A stretch of 64,000 nt of DNA from Argopecten irradians. Its lineage: Eukaryota > Mollusca > Bivalvia > Pectinida > Pectinidae. A model generated the notes under the pieces. That model made no database searches, had not been told where the DNA came from, and saw only the letters and a list, made by a program, of their open reading frames with translations. Of the stretch, positions 13,101-23,900 are shown in pieces. The DNA lies in contig NC_091140.1 of assembly GCF_041381155.1 (NCBI RefSeq), positions 28,746,952-28,810,951 on the forward strand, in the 5' to 3' direction. The position numbers and the translations under genes were made by a program. The stretch's first letter is position 1. Every line of letters begins with the position of its first letter.

Positions 13101-15694
13101 GACAACAATCTTATGATAATTCTATACAATCAGTATTTATGTTCGGATAAACTGAATTTTATGCAATTTTGCTGTTGAAGGATCTGAGCTTAGGAACAAC
13201 GATAAGAGCGTTCAACAGAAATGACGAACAGCCAGCGCTGAAGGTGATATCAGAGGTTCTGAAATATCTAAAGAAAGACGTCCTTGAAACAGCAAGACGA
13301 AAGAGACGATTAAATCTGGACGAGGATAAAATTCGATGGGTCATTACAGTTCCGGCAATTTGGAGTGACAAAGCCAAAATCTTCATGCGAGCTGCAGCAG
13401 ATAGCGTAGGTGAAACATATTTGGCTTGCTTTATTAGGTTAAGTGTCCTATTAATTGTCAGGGTCATTTAAGGACGACCTCCCATGTATGCAATGTCTTA
13501 CGGCGTGTACATGACTGTATGGTTTTGGAGGCTGCAGTATATTCGTTGTATCTCGTTGAGATAGTGGAAATAATTTCTATGGCATGCCACGAAGACACCG
13601 AACAAGTTCACTCCACATGATCACGTGATACTGACACGGGAAAACCAGTCTTCCCACTCACTTTATACTTAACTTTATGCAAAAACAGACAATCTGTGAT
13701 AATCTGATGTTTGTTATTCATGCCTTCAACATATTGACATTTTGTGTAACCCATATTCGACCACTCCAGTCTAGTTTCGTCGAGTTCCGTTAAGACTTTA
13801 TATGCAATTTATATTGTCATTAGTCTGTTTTTGCATTTGTTAAACAGATTTTTAGGCTAAATTATTTTGACATTCTGACAACATTCATTATTTTCACTTA
13901 CCTAATTCAGCTGACTTTAAAATCTATGTTTCATTTCCAGCATTGCTCATATAAGCGCAAAATACTCCAAGTTCTTTTCAACTGAGCGCATGAATTGAAA
14001 TAAATATAAGTAACGTCGTTTATTGTAAAAGTATCGAAGGATATGTTCAAGTGATGAACATATTGATAACCAAATTTCATCTGTCTTGTATGACAGGCCG
14101 GAATTGAAGATGAGAATTTGATGCTCGCTCTGGAACCGGAAGCTGCCGCTCTTTACTGTCGTCACATCAAAGAGGATATGACGTCACCAATCACCACCAA
14201 GCCTTTGGGATCGGAAACGAAGTTCATGGTAGCAGATCTCGGAGGTAAGCATTTTAAATTTCAGAATTTGTTACCACAACATCAAACATCATATGTGTCT
14301 ATGTTATTAAATCCTTTTACGAAAAAATGCATTATGCAAAATTCTGAAGTTTGAATGTCGTATGTTAAATCCTTTAGCCTCCCAAAACATAACCACATAT
14401 TTGGATATGGAGTACAATGTCATTTTTCAAAAAGTTATAATTGTTGACTGGTTCATTTTGAAAAAAAATACCAGTTATTGAATTGCAATACAGAAACAAA
14501 TGTGACATGATTGAAACATAAAAAAACATCCAACTCAATGTTCTTGCATATTTATACAGTCAAGCATAGCGTGCTCTTTACGGTTTCGCAATTTCGTAAT
14601 GACAGATTATCCATTTGTTTCCCGATATCTTTTAAGGGGGAACCACTGATATCACCGTCTACAAGAGATTAGAAAGGGGAGCTCTTCAAGAATTACACGT
14701 ACCGACCGGAGGTCACTGGGGCGGAACAACAGTCGACAAAGCATTTCATAATATGCTGGTGGCTATATTTGGAGCTGAAGTTGTTAAAACTGCGAAGGAA
14801 GAAAGTCCAGGAGAAATGTTGAGTCTTCAACACAACTTTGAACGTGCTAAACGCGACTATGCACCTGGAGAGAGGAAAAACATATCAGTTAAGTTCCCAG
14901 CAATTATGGGAACGATTCTTGAGGAATTGACTGGTGAAACTCCGACAGAATTGATAAAAAATATTGGACCGTCAGCTCAAGGGGTGTCCTTTGTTGCAGA
15001 CAAAATATCTATAAATGATCAGAAATTTGAAACATTGTTCAGTGAATCCCTGGATAACATGATCGTTCATCTGAACGATTTGATGTCGAGGCAAGAAATC
15101 TTTCCTCTGGACACAGTCGTGCTCGTGGGAGGCTACTCTGAGGCGCGCATCATAAGAAAGCGATTTGAGGAATTTTTCAGTGAATCCAGGTTCGTTTCCC
15201 CATCTGACCCGTCTATGGCTGTTATGAAAGGCGCAGCTTTGTTCGGACATGAACCCCTGGCGATCACCTCGCGAGTATGTAAATACACTTACGGAGTGGC
15301 CATATCGGTTCCGTTTGAGACTGGAAAGCACGATGAGAAAAAGAAATTCAAATGTGGTGATGAATATATCTGTGATGACATATTTGATATTCATCTCAGG
15401 AAAGGGCAGAAAGTCGCCATTGGCTCGGAGCAAGTAGTGAAGGAACTAAAGGCTCCAGGGAATGATAATAAGGTTATAGTGGACGTCTACGCGTCCCCCA
15501 AAGTTAATCCCGTGTATGTGACAGAAGACGGATGCATGAGATTGGGCGAGGCGATTATTACTCTGTCAGAGAACATCAAGAAGGACGATCCAATCTTCGT
15601 CAGGATTCTTTACGCTGGAACAGAACTTGAAATGCAAGTGACGGAAGGACAGTCGGGAAAGATTTCACGTGCAAAATTCAAGTCTGTAGGATAG
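10176..15694 (+). CDS. HSPA12-like: HSPA12-like Hsp70-family protein
   Basis: Six coding exons are proposed: 10176-10185, 11554-11894, 12397-12687, 13181-13405, 14097-14244 and 14637-15694. All junctions have GT/AG ends and compatible phases, giving 690 residues; human HSPA12A and HSPA12B are 675 and 686. The first ~117 residues are a Pro/Tyr-rich tail (PPGHLPYGPDPYYVYVNG, then proline runs). The ATPase domain follows: phosphate-1 loop IDFGTTYSGY at about 127-136, VPAIWSDKAK, ALEPEAAALYC, the phosphate-2 motif DLGGGTTDIT near 339 and the adenosine loop VVLVGGYSEA near 500. The family has an atypical actin-like ATPase and lacks a canonical peptide-binding domain; mammalian members act in cytosolic signalling, and bivalves have many copies. 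The tiny first exon is the weakest part: translation could start at the in-frame ATG 11556. Its 3' end faces URAD, and part of the gene is duplicated at 34.6 kb. Confidence 0.9.
10222..10470 (-). repeat. tRNA-derived SINE, family S2, in HSPA12-like intron 1
   Basis: On the minus strand it starts with a Ser/Leu-type tRNA-like head (GGTCGAGTGGTTAAGATG, B box GGTAGAATCCCACGTG), then the core GCAGTTGCCAGG and TTTTTCTCTGGGCACACC, and ends with GACTGTTGATAGGACGTTAA. It is the fullest S2 copy in the window and lies inside the first intron of the gene model. Confidence 0.75.
13445..13680 (-). repeat. R1 repeat, antisense, in HSPA12-like intron 3
   Basis: It reads GTCCTATTAATTGTCAGGG, GGACGACCTCCCATGTATG, GGCATGCCACGAAGACACC and then a GAAAACCAGTC block, the antisense order of R1. 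It is diverged from the other copies, which suggests an old insertion in the intron between 13405 and 14097. Confidence 0.65.
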
Positions 15695-16619
15695 GTAAAA
15701 GTTATTCGTGAAATTAACATGTTAGGCTAATAATGGCGGAAAAACGAACGAGAACGATTCCACGTGCTAAGTGAAAGGTCATCCTTTGAGTTGATATAAA
15801 TGCAAATGATAATACATGTATAGATATTCGTTTGTAAAGTTACTGACTGCAATGTGATCTGAGTGGATTTGGTAACAGTTGACTGATCCGGTTGGTAATA
15901 GGACGTTAATTAATCAAACAAACAAACAGTTGTCTAGTCATTAAGTCAATTTTCAGCGGATAAACGAAACTTTAAAGTATGTGGGACTGAAAAGACAATA
16001 TACAATGTTTGATTTATATGATGGATAAATGAATGCCAAATCATATTTAAGTGTACGAATGCTTCTAAACATATATTTAAGAAAGAAATTTCAACTAAAT
16101 TAAATTTCAGCTGAACCTTTTAACAAGGTTTGTTTTATCATAATATCGTGTAATTTGCATAAAAATGAAAACTTAACTCGAGGGTTTTCACAAACCCAAC
16201 ACATGTATTGAGCGCAAAGTCAATAACATTTGTCCTATATGTCGTTGCAACTTTGATACAAAATATACTGCAATGTATGATTATTGTTCATAGTTCTAGC
16301 GTTTGCCCAAGCAATGTCAAATTAATTTCCTAATATAATGAAACAACAAGCCACCATGTAATAGACATTAGGGCTGTTATATTGCAATACAGTGGCGATG
16401 AATGTAGAAATAATGCATGATCAGTGACTTCAAGTAGTAGTTGTAATCTTGACAAAGTTTAATGCATTCTGCTATTTCATTTTGTCCAAGACCAAAATAC
16501 ATTTTGTGCTTGAAGACACACTATATTCTTATCATTATGCAGCATTTATCAAAATATATATTACGACAAGTAATCATCCAAATAAATATTGTCTTTACCT
16601 TTTTACACTTTCAATATTG
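15695..16619. other. Intergenic between convergent genes
   Basis: This lies between the stop of the HSPA12-like gene and the homologous 3' flank of URAD. 15870-15930 is the 3' tail of an R1/S2-type repeat (GGTAATAGGACGTTAATTAA then CAAACAAACA). No coding exon is seen. Confidence 0.5.
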
Positions 16620-16755
16620 TAGAGAAAGAATAACTGATAATAACTGAAAATATGTACACGTGTATCATGAACAAAATGAGTCTTAACTTTCAATTTGAAT
16701 GTTCCAATGGTGTACTATTCCCATCGTAACTCTCCATATTGTCCTTAAAGGAGTA

Positions 16756-19700
16756 TTATCCCATAATGCCCAATAGTCTCAACAACGCGATCTGTTTCAC
16801 TTGTTCCACTCCGTTGCTCACTTCCTCATCGATGTCATTTTCTAGCCGACTTTTCAGTCCCTCCAAGATTGCATCCTTTTTGTTTTTGCGGGCACAGATG
16901 ACAAAGGGAAAACCAAACTTGTTCCTGTATTTCGTATTTCTTTCTTGCATTGCTTCTTTTTCGTCTCGAGTTAAGCTGTCGATACCTGCAGCCTTCTGTT
17001 CGTTTTGGGACTCCACAGTTAAGGCCCCTGCAACCTTCCCGACAAGATCTGGATGTAATCGAAGGACTCCTTGCTGCCCTGAAAGTATACTAAACATATT
17101 TAATACACCAAACGATAACATTTCCACGTCATAAAATGTAGAATCATAGAATTCATACCAAAACACTTATCAATTATATTCACTCCGACGTTAATACGGT
17201 GTTCAAAAAGTAACATGTAGTTTATATATTAGTTTATTTTGCCCAATGTGACTTACCGTCATCCGGAAGATTGTCTAGGAAGTCACCCACAAGCTTATGT
17301 ATGTGATAAACATCCCTGAATGGACGGTGCTGCCACACAGCGGCAGCGCACAGAGAACAATGCTCGATGACGTTACCAAATATGGAGACAAAATCATCGC
17401 AATCCAGTTTGTTTACATCCACTATAGTAAGCAACGTCTCTCTAAACAAAGGACCGTAATGTTAAAACAATATCTAGACATTTTTTTTCAATTTTGTTTG
17501 GTTGTTTAGCTTTAACATCCTACTAACAGTCAGTCTCATTAAAGGTTGGTTATTTTTAGCTCTATTTACAGTTAAGGTCACATAAGGAAGCCCCCCACCC
17601 CTTGTATGCAATGTATTTGTGTGAATGACTGGATGTTTTGGGTACTGTGGCGTTTTCGTGTTATGGCTTCTTACAATAGCAAAACTTTTAGCCATTTTAT
17701 AGTGCTATCTCACTGAAGCATACTGCCAGAGACACCGGCCAGCACGACAGTCTCCAGTTGTGTGGGCATGTCAGTATCTTCATTTTTAAACATTAATCCC
17801 AGGTCCGGGTTGATTTTAAATACTTACGTTTACCAGTAAGATGTCGGTTTCCAAAAAGGTTATATTTTTGGGTTGAAGATATGTTATATAAAAACACCAA
17901 ATTCGCTACAGCATTATGCTCAGGATTTTACAAAAGCACATTATCGATTAGTATCAATGCTTAATTAGATGTTACATGCTTGGTCCCAATATGTCAAACT
18001 ACCTAACTGTTTTTATCATGTAATTATTTTATATACCTTAGCCTAAAATCACTCCAATTGTATTAAAGTAATGAACGTGTCTGTGGATGTAAATTTCTTA
18101 TGTAATGTATATAACTTAATTAGTAACCGTTTCTATGTTCTCTTGTACTATAATTATTCATTTCAAAATATTGTAACTTAATATCCACCTACGGAAAGAA
18201 TTTATATAGATTTTGCCTGTTAATCAATCCGTTTGACTGCAACATCATGTCAATACAGTTTGTTAAAATAAAAAAATGACGATGTTTCAAACACACTGAA
18301 ATTCCCATATCACACTGAATGATATAACACGCGTGTTATGACGTGTGATAAAATAAAAATCTAAATCTATTAATATCCCTTCAAAGTTTTCCGGTAATAG
18401 TCACTTAATAGACCAGATGGATTTCGCCATTCATTCTAGCAATATGTCCGATGTCCTATGAACTTATAGAGCTAAATGCAATGTATACGAAACTATGTCT
18501 TTCTATTGTATTACTTACTTTCACTTTAGGTGTTCCTTATTACAATCAAATATGTATTAGTATACTCCGTACCTCGTAGCGATAACAAGCTGTGACCCAT
18601 CATGATATAATTTATAACATCAGGCAGGTAGTTACTCCAGTGTATCCGCATCATTTTCTTGTTCATTTAAACGTTGAATGTCTTTCATTTGGCATTCATA
18701 GCCAAAATGAATACTAACTGGAGATAGGCAAATTGCATGAAGCGCGCTTTGAATCAGTCTCTGACCAGTTGGCTTTCATTTTGGCTATGAATGCCAACTG
18801 AACTTATATCAATGCCAACTGCGCCTGTTCAGGTTACATAGTGGGACTGCAGTGGATATGTTAATATTTCAATATTAATACTGATTACGTTTATATGTTA
18901 AATATGTACTTTAATATTACTATAATATTTAGAACGCGTAAATAAACAAATTAAATAAATCCTCTTAAAGTTGGTCGCCGATCGCTAACAGGACTCCCAT
19001 GGATATCTAAAATTCCCATCAAATTCCTTGCATGCCGAAATGTACATGGTAACTGTAGCGTTGTTATGAAATTGTATAATTGGATCTCCACTGTTGCCAT
19101 TGGCTAATACATGGTCATATGTAGGTAGATACAGCATAACCTCTATCTTAGAAAATCACTACAGCAGAGAGGATCCATATGCATTACTTGCATGAGGGGC
19201 ATATTCAACAGTAAATAACATATTTTTGGCATTGCATCCACATTGTTTTAACCATGGCTACGTCCCTGACATGCATGTACATCACGAGGGACACATGTAT
19301 ACGTTTTGTACAGTGTCAACTCATAGTTAGAATAATGCAAAATGTGTCCGTAAAATCAAATGACATTGGCCGGGTTTACATGCATACATGTTTGTTGAAA
19401 TATTATGTATCAATTCCACGCCGTAAAATATCAATGCGTTACAAGTATTAAACGCCTTGAATATCAATGATACATCACCAGCTGTTCCATGTTATGTATT
19501 CTCTTTTCATATCAATTACAATATAGGAATACTCAAAAGATTGGTAAGCGTGCATTATCAGTTCAGTAATATTATCAGTGTAGGGATCTTTATGTTTAAA
19601 CTCGAGAAACGCAGAGAACCACATCATGTAACATAGCATGTAAGTAATCATAATGCTTCTAGAAATCGCATCATGTAACATAGCATGTAAGTAATCATGT

Positions 19701-19903
19701 TAGTAATCATAATGTTTCTATAAATCGCATCATGTAACATATCATGTAAGTAATCATAATGATTCTATAAATCGCATCATGTAAGTAATCATAATGTTTT
19801 TATAAATCGCATCATGTAACATATCATGTAAGTATTCATAATATTTCTATAAATCTGCAATAGGTACATATAATATACAATGTAGGGTAACTTACGTCGG
19901 CAT
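16756..19903 (-). CDS. URAD: OHCU decarboxylase, copy A
   Basis: Exons on the minus strand: an 8-nt coding first exon (ATGCCGAC, nearest copy 19903-19896), exon 2 at 17441-17257 and exon 3 at 17078-16756 with the stop. Phases fit throughout, giving 171 residues (human URAD 173). The enzyme converts 2-oxo-4-hydroxy-4-carboxy-5-ureidoimidazoline to S-allantoin, the last of the three-step uricase pathway. Visible family motifs are DDFVSIFGNVIEHC, AAAVWQHRPF, LHPDL with the expected catalytic His at about 73, ESQNEQ with the partner Glu at about 91, and FGFPFVICAR at 119-128. The end (GIMG) has no SKL-type peroxisomal signal. Exon 1 is present in 18 near-identical tandem copies, any of which could supply the start codon and splice donor, so the true 5' end cannot be told. 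No inactivating change is visible. Confidence 0.88.
17505..17770 (-). repeat. R1 repeat, antisense, in URAD A intron 1
   Basis: It contains TTTAACATCCTACTAACAGTC, GCAATGTATTTGTGTGAATG, TTTTATAGTGCTATCTCACTG and GACACCGGCCAGCA in R1 antisense order. A collinear copy with the same extra spacer (AAGGTTGGTT) lies at 44360-44610 in URAD C, so this insertion predates the segmental duplication. Confidence 0.7.
18690..18800. repeat. Inverted repeat
   Basis: TTGGCATTCATAGCCAAAAT at about 18690 and its complement ATTTTGGCTATGAATGCCAA at about 18779-18798 flank about 70 bp. It could form a hairpin and may be a small fold-back element within URAD A intron 1. Confidence 0.6.
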
Positions 19904-20332
19904 TTTCTCCGTCTGTCGATGTACACACAATGTAGGGTAACTTACGTCGGCATTTTCTCCGTCTGTCGATGTACACACAATGTAGGGTAACTTACGTCGG
20001 CATTTTCTCCGTCTGTCGATGTACACACAATGTAGGGTAACTTACGTCGGCATTTTCTCCGTCTGTCGATGTACACACAATGTAGGGTAACTTACGTCGG
20101 CATTTTCTCCGTCTGTCGATGTACACACAATGTAGGGTAACTTACGTCGGCATTTTCTCCGTCTGTCGATGTACACACAATGTAGGGTAACTTACGTCGG
20201 CATTTTCTCCGTCTGTCGATGTACACACAATGTAGGGTAACTTATGTCGGCATTTTCTCCGTCTGTCGATGTACACACAATGTAGGGTAACTTACGTCGG
20301 CATTTTCTCCGTCTGTCGATGTACACACAATG
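18916..20332 (+). repeat. Tandem 1.4-kb duplication, first copy
   Basis: From ATTACTATAATATTTAGAAC to the end of the first 50-bp array, this block is repeated directly after itself at 20333-21732. The two copies are nearly identical; small indels (for example ATAACATATTTTTGG versus ATAACATTTTTGG) are seen. A region of about 47-bp direct repeats (CATCATGTAACATAGCATG units, 19619-19845) precedes the 50-bp array in both. The small reading frames in each block are duplicates and not genes. Confidence 0.9.
19881..20330 (-). repeat. 50-bp minisatellite, 9 units, carrying URAD exon 1
   Basis: Nine exact-length units start at 19881, 19931 and so on to 20281, almost without variation (one TTATGTCGG variant in the eighth). 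Read on the minus strand each unit contains GACAGACGGAGAAAATGCC, then GAC|GTAAGT: the URAD start codon, eight coding bases and a consensus 5' splice site. Single homologous units lie at 46561-46600 (copy C) and 32955-33000 (copy B). Confidence 0.93.
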
Positions 20333-21732
20333 ATTACTATAATATTTAGAACGCGTAAATAAACAAATTAAATAAATCCTCTTAAAGTTGGTCGCCGATC
20401 GCTAACAGGACTCCCATGGATATCTAAAATTCCCATCAAATTCCTTGCATGCCGAAATGTACATGGTAACTGTAGCGTTGTTATGAAATTGTATAATTGG
20501 ATCTCCACTGTTGCCATTGGCTAATACATGGTCATATGTAGGTAGATACAGCATAACCTCTATCTTAGAAAATCACTACAGCAGAGAGGATCCATATGCA
20601 TTACTTGCATGAGGGGCATATTCAACAGTAAATAACATTTTTGGCATTGCATCCACATTGTTTTAACCATGGCTACGTCCCTGACATGCATGTACATCAC
20701 GAGGGACACATGTATACGTTTTGTACAGTGTCAACTCATAGTTAGAATAATGCAAAATGTGTCCGTAAAATCAAATGACATTGGCCGGGTTTACATGCAT
20801 ACATGTTTGTTGAAATATTATGTATCAATTCCACGCCGTAAAATATCAATGCGTTACAAGTATTAAACGCCTTGAATATCAATGATACATCACCAGCTGT
20901 TCCATGTTATGTATTCTCTTTTCATATCAATTACAATATAGGAATACTCAAAAGATTGGTAAGCGTGCATTATCAGTTCAGTAATATTATCAGTGTAGGG
21001 ATCTTTATGTTTAAACTCGAGAAACGCAGAGAACCACATCATGTAACATAGCATGTAAGTAATCATAATGCTTCTAGAAATCGCATCATGTAACATAGCA
21101 TGTAAGTAATCATAATGCTTCTTTTCGCATCATGTAACATAGCATGTAAGTAATCATAATGTTTCTATAAATCGCATCATGTACGTAAACATAATGTTTT
21201 TATAAATCGCATCATGTAACATATCATGTAAGTATTCATAATATTTCTATAAATCTGCAATATGTACATATAATATACAATGTAGGGTAACTTACGTCGG
21301 CATTTTCTCCGTCTGTCGATGTACACACAATGTAGGGTAACTTACGTCGGCATTTTCTCCGTCTGTCGATGTACACACAATGTAGGGTAACTTACGTCGG
21401 CATTTTCTCCGTCTGTCGATGTACACACAATGTAGGGTAACTTACGTCGGCATTTTCTCCGTCTGTCGATGTACACACAATGTAGGGTAACTTACGTCGG
21501 CATTTTCTCCGTCTGTCGATGTACACACAATGTAGGGTAACTTACGTCGGCATTTTCTCCGTCTGTCGATGTACACACAATGTAGGGTAACTTACGTCGG
21601 CATTTTCTCCGTCTGTCGATGTACACACAATGTAGGGTAACTTACGTCGGCATTTTCTCCGTCTGTCGATGTACACACAATGTAGGGTAACTTACGTCGG
21701 CATTTTCTCCGTCTGTCGATGTACACACAATG
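20333..21732 (+). repeat. Tandem 1.4-kb duplication, second copy
   Basis: Direct repeat of 18916-20332, abutting it. The coordinate offset is 1415-1417 bp. It includes the 47-bp repeat zone (about 21036-21255, with slightly different units) and a second 50-bp array. The very high identity implies a recent event or ongoing homogenisation. Confidence 0.9.
21281..21730 (-). repeat. Second 50-bp minisatellite, 9 units, carrying URAD exon 1
   Basis: Nine units at 21281, 21331 and so on to 21681, each with the same minus-strand ATGCCGAC|GTAAGT cassette as the first array. It lies further upstream of the URAD coding exons. It is followed at about 21.75-22.15 kb by the conserved single-copy 5' region shared with copies B and C. 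Confidence 0.93.
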
Positions 21733-22209
21733 CTTTCGTTTTAATGTCCCGTTTATACAATGAAGGCTAAAGACATATTACTACTGAATACATTGACCTA
21801 CATATAACGTAAATTAAACCTACTGTACGTTAGTTGTTGTTCTACTGTGTAGGGAGATATGAAACCGTTGAACTCAGTCGTGAATAATACGCATACCATT
21901 TTTGCATACGGGTAAACACTCGAATTTATTGCTGCACAGAAAATTGGATTGAGATTTGTTTTGTCTAGACAATTTAGTTTGGTACAAAACATGTTGTCAG
22001 TAGTTATTTTTCATTTTTTTTGTATTTCAATTAACAATCGAATTTCGAATAGAGTAACGGAATTTGTACATAAAGAAAACCCTGGTTATATATTCATTTT
22101 TTCTTCAAAGTCATATCAACAAGTGCATTTAAAGGTAAGTGCTGACTCTTTCTCACTGATCACTATACTAAAATAATAAGGAATGCAGATATCGCGCGGA
22201 ACTGCAATA

Positions 22210-22330
22210 ACAATAGGTATTGTTTGGTTTAGTTTTTTAATCTAATATCCTATTAAGAACCAGGGCCATTTAACGACGGCCTTCCGTGTATTTAGGAGAC
22301 TTCGGTATATTCATGTTGTGACTCACTGTA
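22210..22330 (-). repeat. R1 repeat fragment, antisense
   Basis: TAATATCCTATTAAGAACCAGGG, GGACGGCCTTCCGTGTA and GGAGACTTCGGTATATTCAT follow the R1 antisense order, then a sense copy begins, giving an inverted pair. Confidence 0.6.
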
Positions 22331-22880
22331 ATAGTCTTTCCATTTCTTAAGCACTATCCCACTGAAGCATGCTTGCCCTGCTGTAGCTGCTGTTATTGTA
22401 TGATCGTAAAAGGCGACTTAATTTATGATCTTATCTGTTCTCCTCTTCCTAACAACTTACTTGACATCGCCTCACTTTAAGCCTTCTGGTGAGTGTTCGC
22501 CCCTGTGAGGTAGGCTCTGGGTTCTGTCCCCTAGCCGATACACCACCACAGTCTATAAAGTGGTAGTTTCTGCTCCTGCTTAGAACTCAGCATTAAGGGA
22601 GTATTGTTGTATTGGCCAAAGAGTGGGACGACTAGTTTGTCCATTGACAGTATAATGAGACCGGGTGTCGTGTGTTGCTTGGTGTCTTCGGTGGCATGCT
22701 TCAATGTATATAGCACTATAAAAAGGGCAACAGTTCTACTATACAAGAAGACACAACATGAATATACCGCAATCTTCCAAAACACGCACCTCGCACAACA
22801 TACACGAAACACACCGCATACATGTGAGGCCATCCTTACATGACCATAGCTGTTAATAGGACGTTAATTAAAAAAAGAAA
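22331..22880 (+). repeat. R1 repeat, sense, long copy
   Basis: This is one of the fullest R1 copies. It has GATCGTAAAAGGCGACTTAA, a tRNA-like zone (TGTGAGGTAGGCTCTGGG, TTCTGTCCCC), CTATAAAGTGGTAGTTTCTG, GTGACCGGGTG-like block (here GAGACCGGGTG), TGGCATGCTTCAA, CTATACAAGAAGACACAAC, CGCACCTCGCACAAC and the tail CTGTTAATAGGACGTTAATT followed by A-rich and CA-rich DNA. The tail is the same as in the S2 tRNA-SINEs, so R1 may be a SINE with a LINE-derived 3' end. The reading frames 22531-22843 are repeat sequence. Confidence 0.8.
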
Positions 22881-22909
22881 AAAAAAAACACACACACACA
22901 CAAAACCAT

Positions 22910-23115
22910 TGACATATAATGTGACCGGATGGGTTAGGTTTCTTGGTGTCTTCGGCGGCATGCTTTAGTGGGATAGAACTAGAAAAAGAGAAAGACATTC
23001 ACTATTACAGGGAGACACAACACGAATATACCACTCACCCACTCAAAGCATACACGGGAGGCCGTCCACAAATGACCCTGGCTGTTCATAGGATATTACA
23101 ATTATAAACCAAACC
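22910..23115 (+). repeat. R1 repeat, sense, 5'-truncated
   Basis: GTGACCGGATGGGTTAGG, CTTCGGCGGCATGCTTTAGT, GGGAGACACAACACGAATAT and GGCTGTTCATAGGATATTAC. Together with 22331-22880 it makes two R1 copies in a row. A similar shortened tail is seen at 30175-30345. Confidence 0.7.
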
Positions 23116-23639
23116 AAACTATAGGTGTTGGTACTGCAGCCGCACGAGATCTCTACATTCCTTATTGTTTACGTATATTGATAAGTGAGGTGAAATTATA
23201 TCGAGTGTTTACTCATATACATTGACATGGCCCCTGTGTATACAAGATTGTGCCCAGGGTAAATTTTTGTCCCGGCCAACGATTGGCTTGTTATTTATGA
23301 ATTTCCAAATGAAAATGTTTTCTGAGGTAATTATTCCTAGATAACAATGATATGAATTTGGTAATCAAGATATCAATTTTGATAATGAATAGTTAAACAT
23401 ATAAAAATTTTAGGACTTTTAGTGCAAAATGCACCTTATTTAAAAATGGTTACTCTGGTTTTAGTTTGAGCTGAAGGACTTTTATTCTATCTAATGTTAT
23501 ATGAAAACATAGACTTTAAGATCTCTGCATTAAAGAACACAGAAGCTAACTAATATTCGGTTGTTTTCATAATACATTACAAAACTTTAACACTGTGGTC
23601 TATGTAAAATTATTTAGTTGGTTGTTTTCTATAGGAGTT
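23116..23639. other. Intergenic, nothing recognised
   Basis: AT-rich, with no gene-like frame or repeat boundary seen. Confidence 0.45.
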
Positions 23640-23900
23640 AGTATGCATATTTTTCGAGCGGTTTCACGTTCCTCTAGATACTGACGATCCCAACTTACAT
23701 TGACAAAGGACACCAGCTTACGTACATGTACATAAGATGTAGATCAAGGCATATTTTAATGGCATGTCACTACCCGCCCATTACAAATTTGACGATAATA
23801 CGATACCATTGTGTGCACATCGACAACCGAATACAATGCCTCGTCCTTGAAATTATTCACCGAGTATACTGCTCAAATGGCATTAGATGGTATTCTGGTG
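23640..23900 (+). repeat. Inverted partial copy of the URAD 5' region
   Basis: Its reverse complement matches the URAD upstream region of copy C (GTAATGGCGGGT, CCTTGA-CTACATC-TGATGTACATG, AACGTGAAACCGCTCG) and copy B (CGTGACACCGCTCGAAAAAT). At 23825-23845 it has an exon-1-like stretch, ATCGACAACCGAATACAATG, with CCTC then GTCCTT in place of the splice donor. It is therefore a broken relic of exon 1 and its promoter, in opposite orientation to A-C. No exon 2 was seen nearby. Confidence 0.6.

Larger units (their letters stand above)
16620..22180 (-). repeat. Segmental duplication copy A (URAD unit)
   Basis: This block contains URAD copy A and its 5' region. Collinear matches are found in copy B (31.26-33.3 kb) and copy C (42.9-47.0 kb): URAD 3' flank (AGAATAACTGATAATAACTG), exons, an old R1 insertion in intron 1 (shared with C), the CGTAACGATAA-like stretch near 18580, the exon-1 unit and the upstream region near 21.9-22.0 kb. 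Copy A differs by an internal 1.4-kb tandem duplication and by expanded minisatellites. Confidence 0.8.

Noticed and set aside
14972-15433. 153-residue minus-strand frame
   Set aside because: It is antisense to the last exon of the HSPA12-like gene and resembles nothing.
16739-17134. 131-residue plus-strand frame, and its counterpart at 43204-43659
   Set aside because: Both are antisense shadows of URAD exon 3.
19881-20330. CRISPR array
   Set aside because: The units abut without variable spacers, and the context is animal nuclear DNA; it is a minisatellite.
19254-21096. Two identical 65-residue and two identical 68-residue frames
   Set aside because: They are shadows of the 1.4-kb tandem duplication, lie in URAD intron 1, and have no motif.
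22531-22843. 79- and 100-residue frames
   Set aside because: They lie within an R1 repeat and recur as partial frames in other R1 copies.
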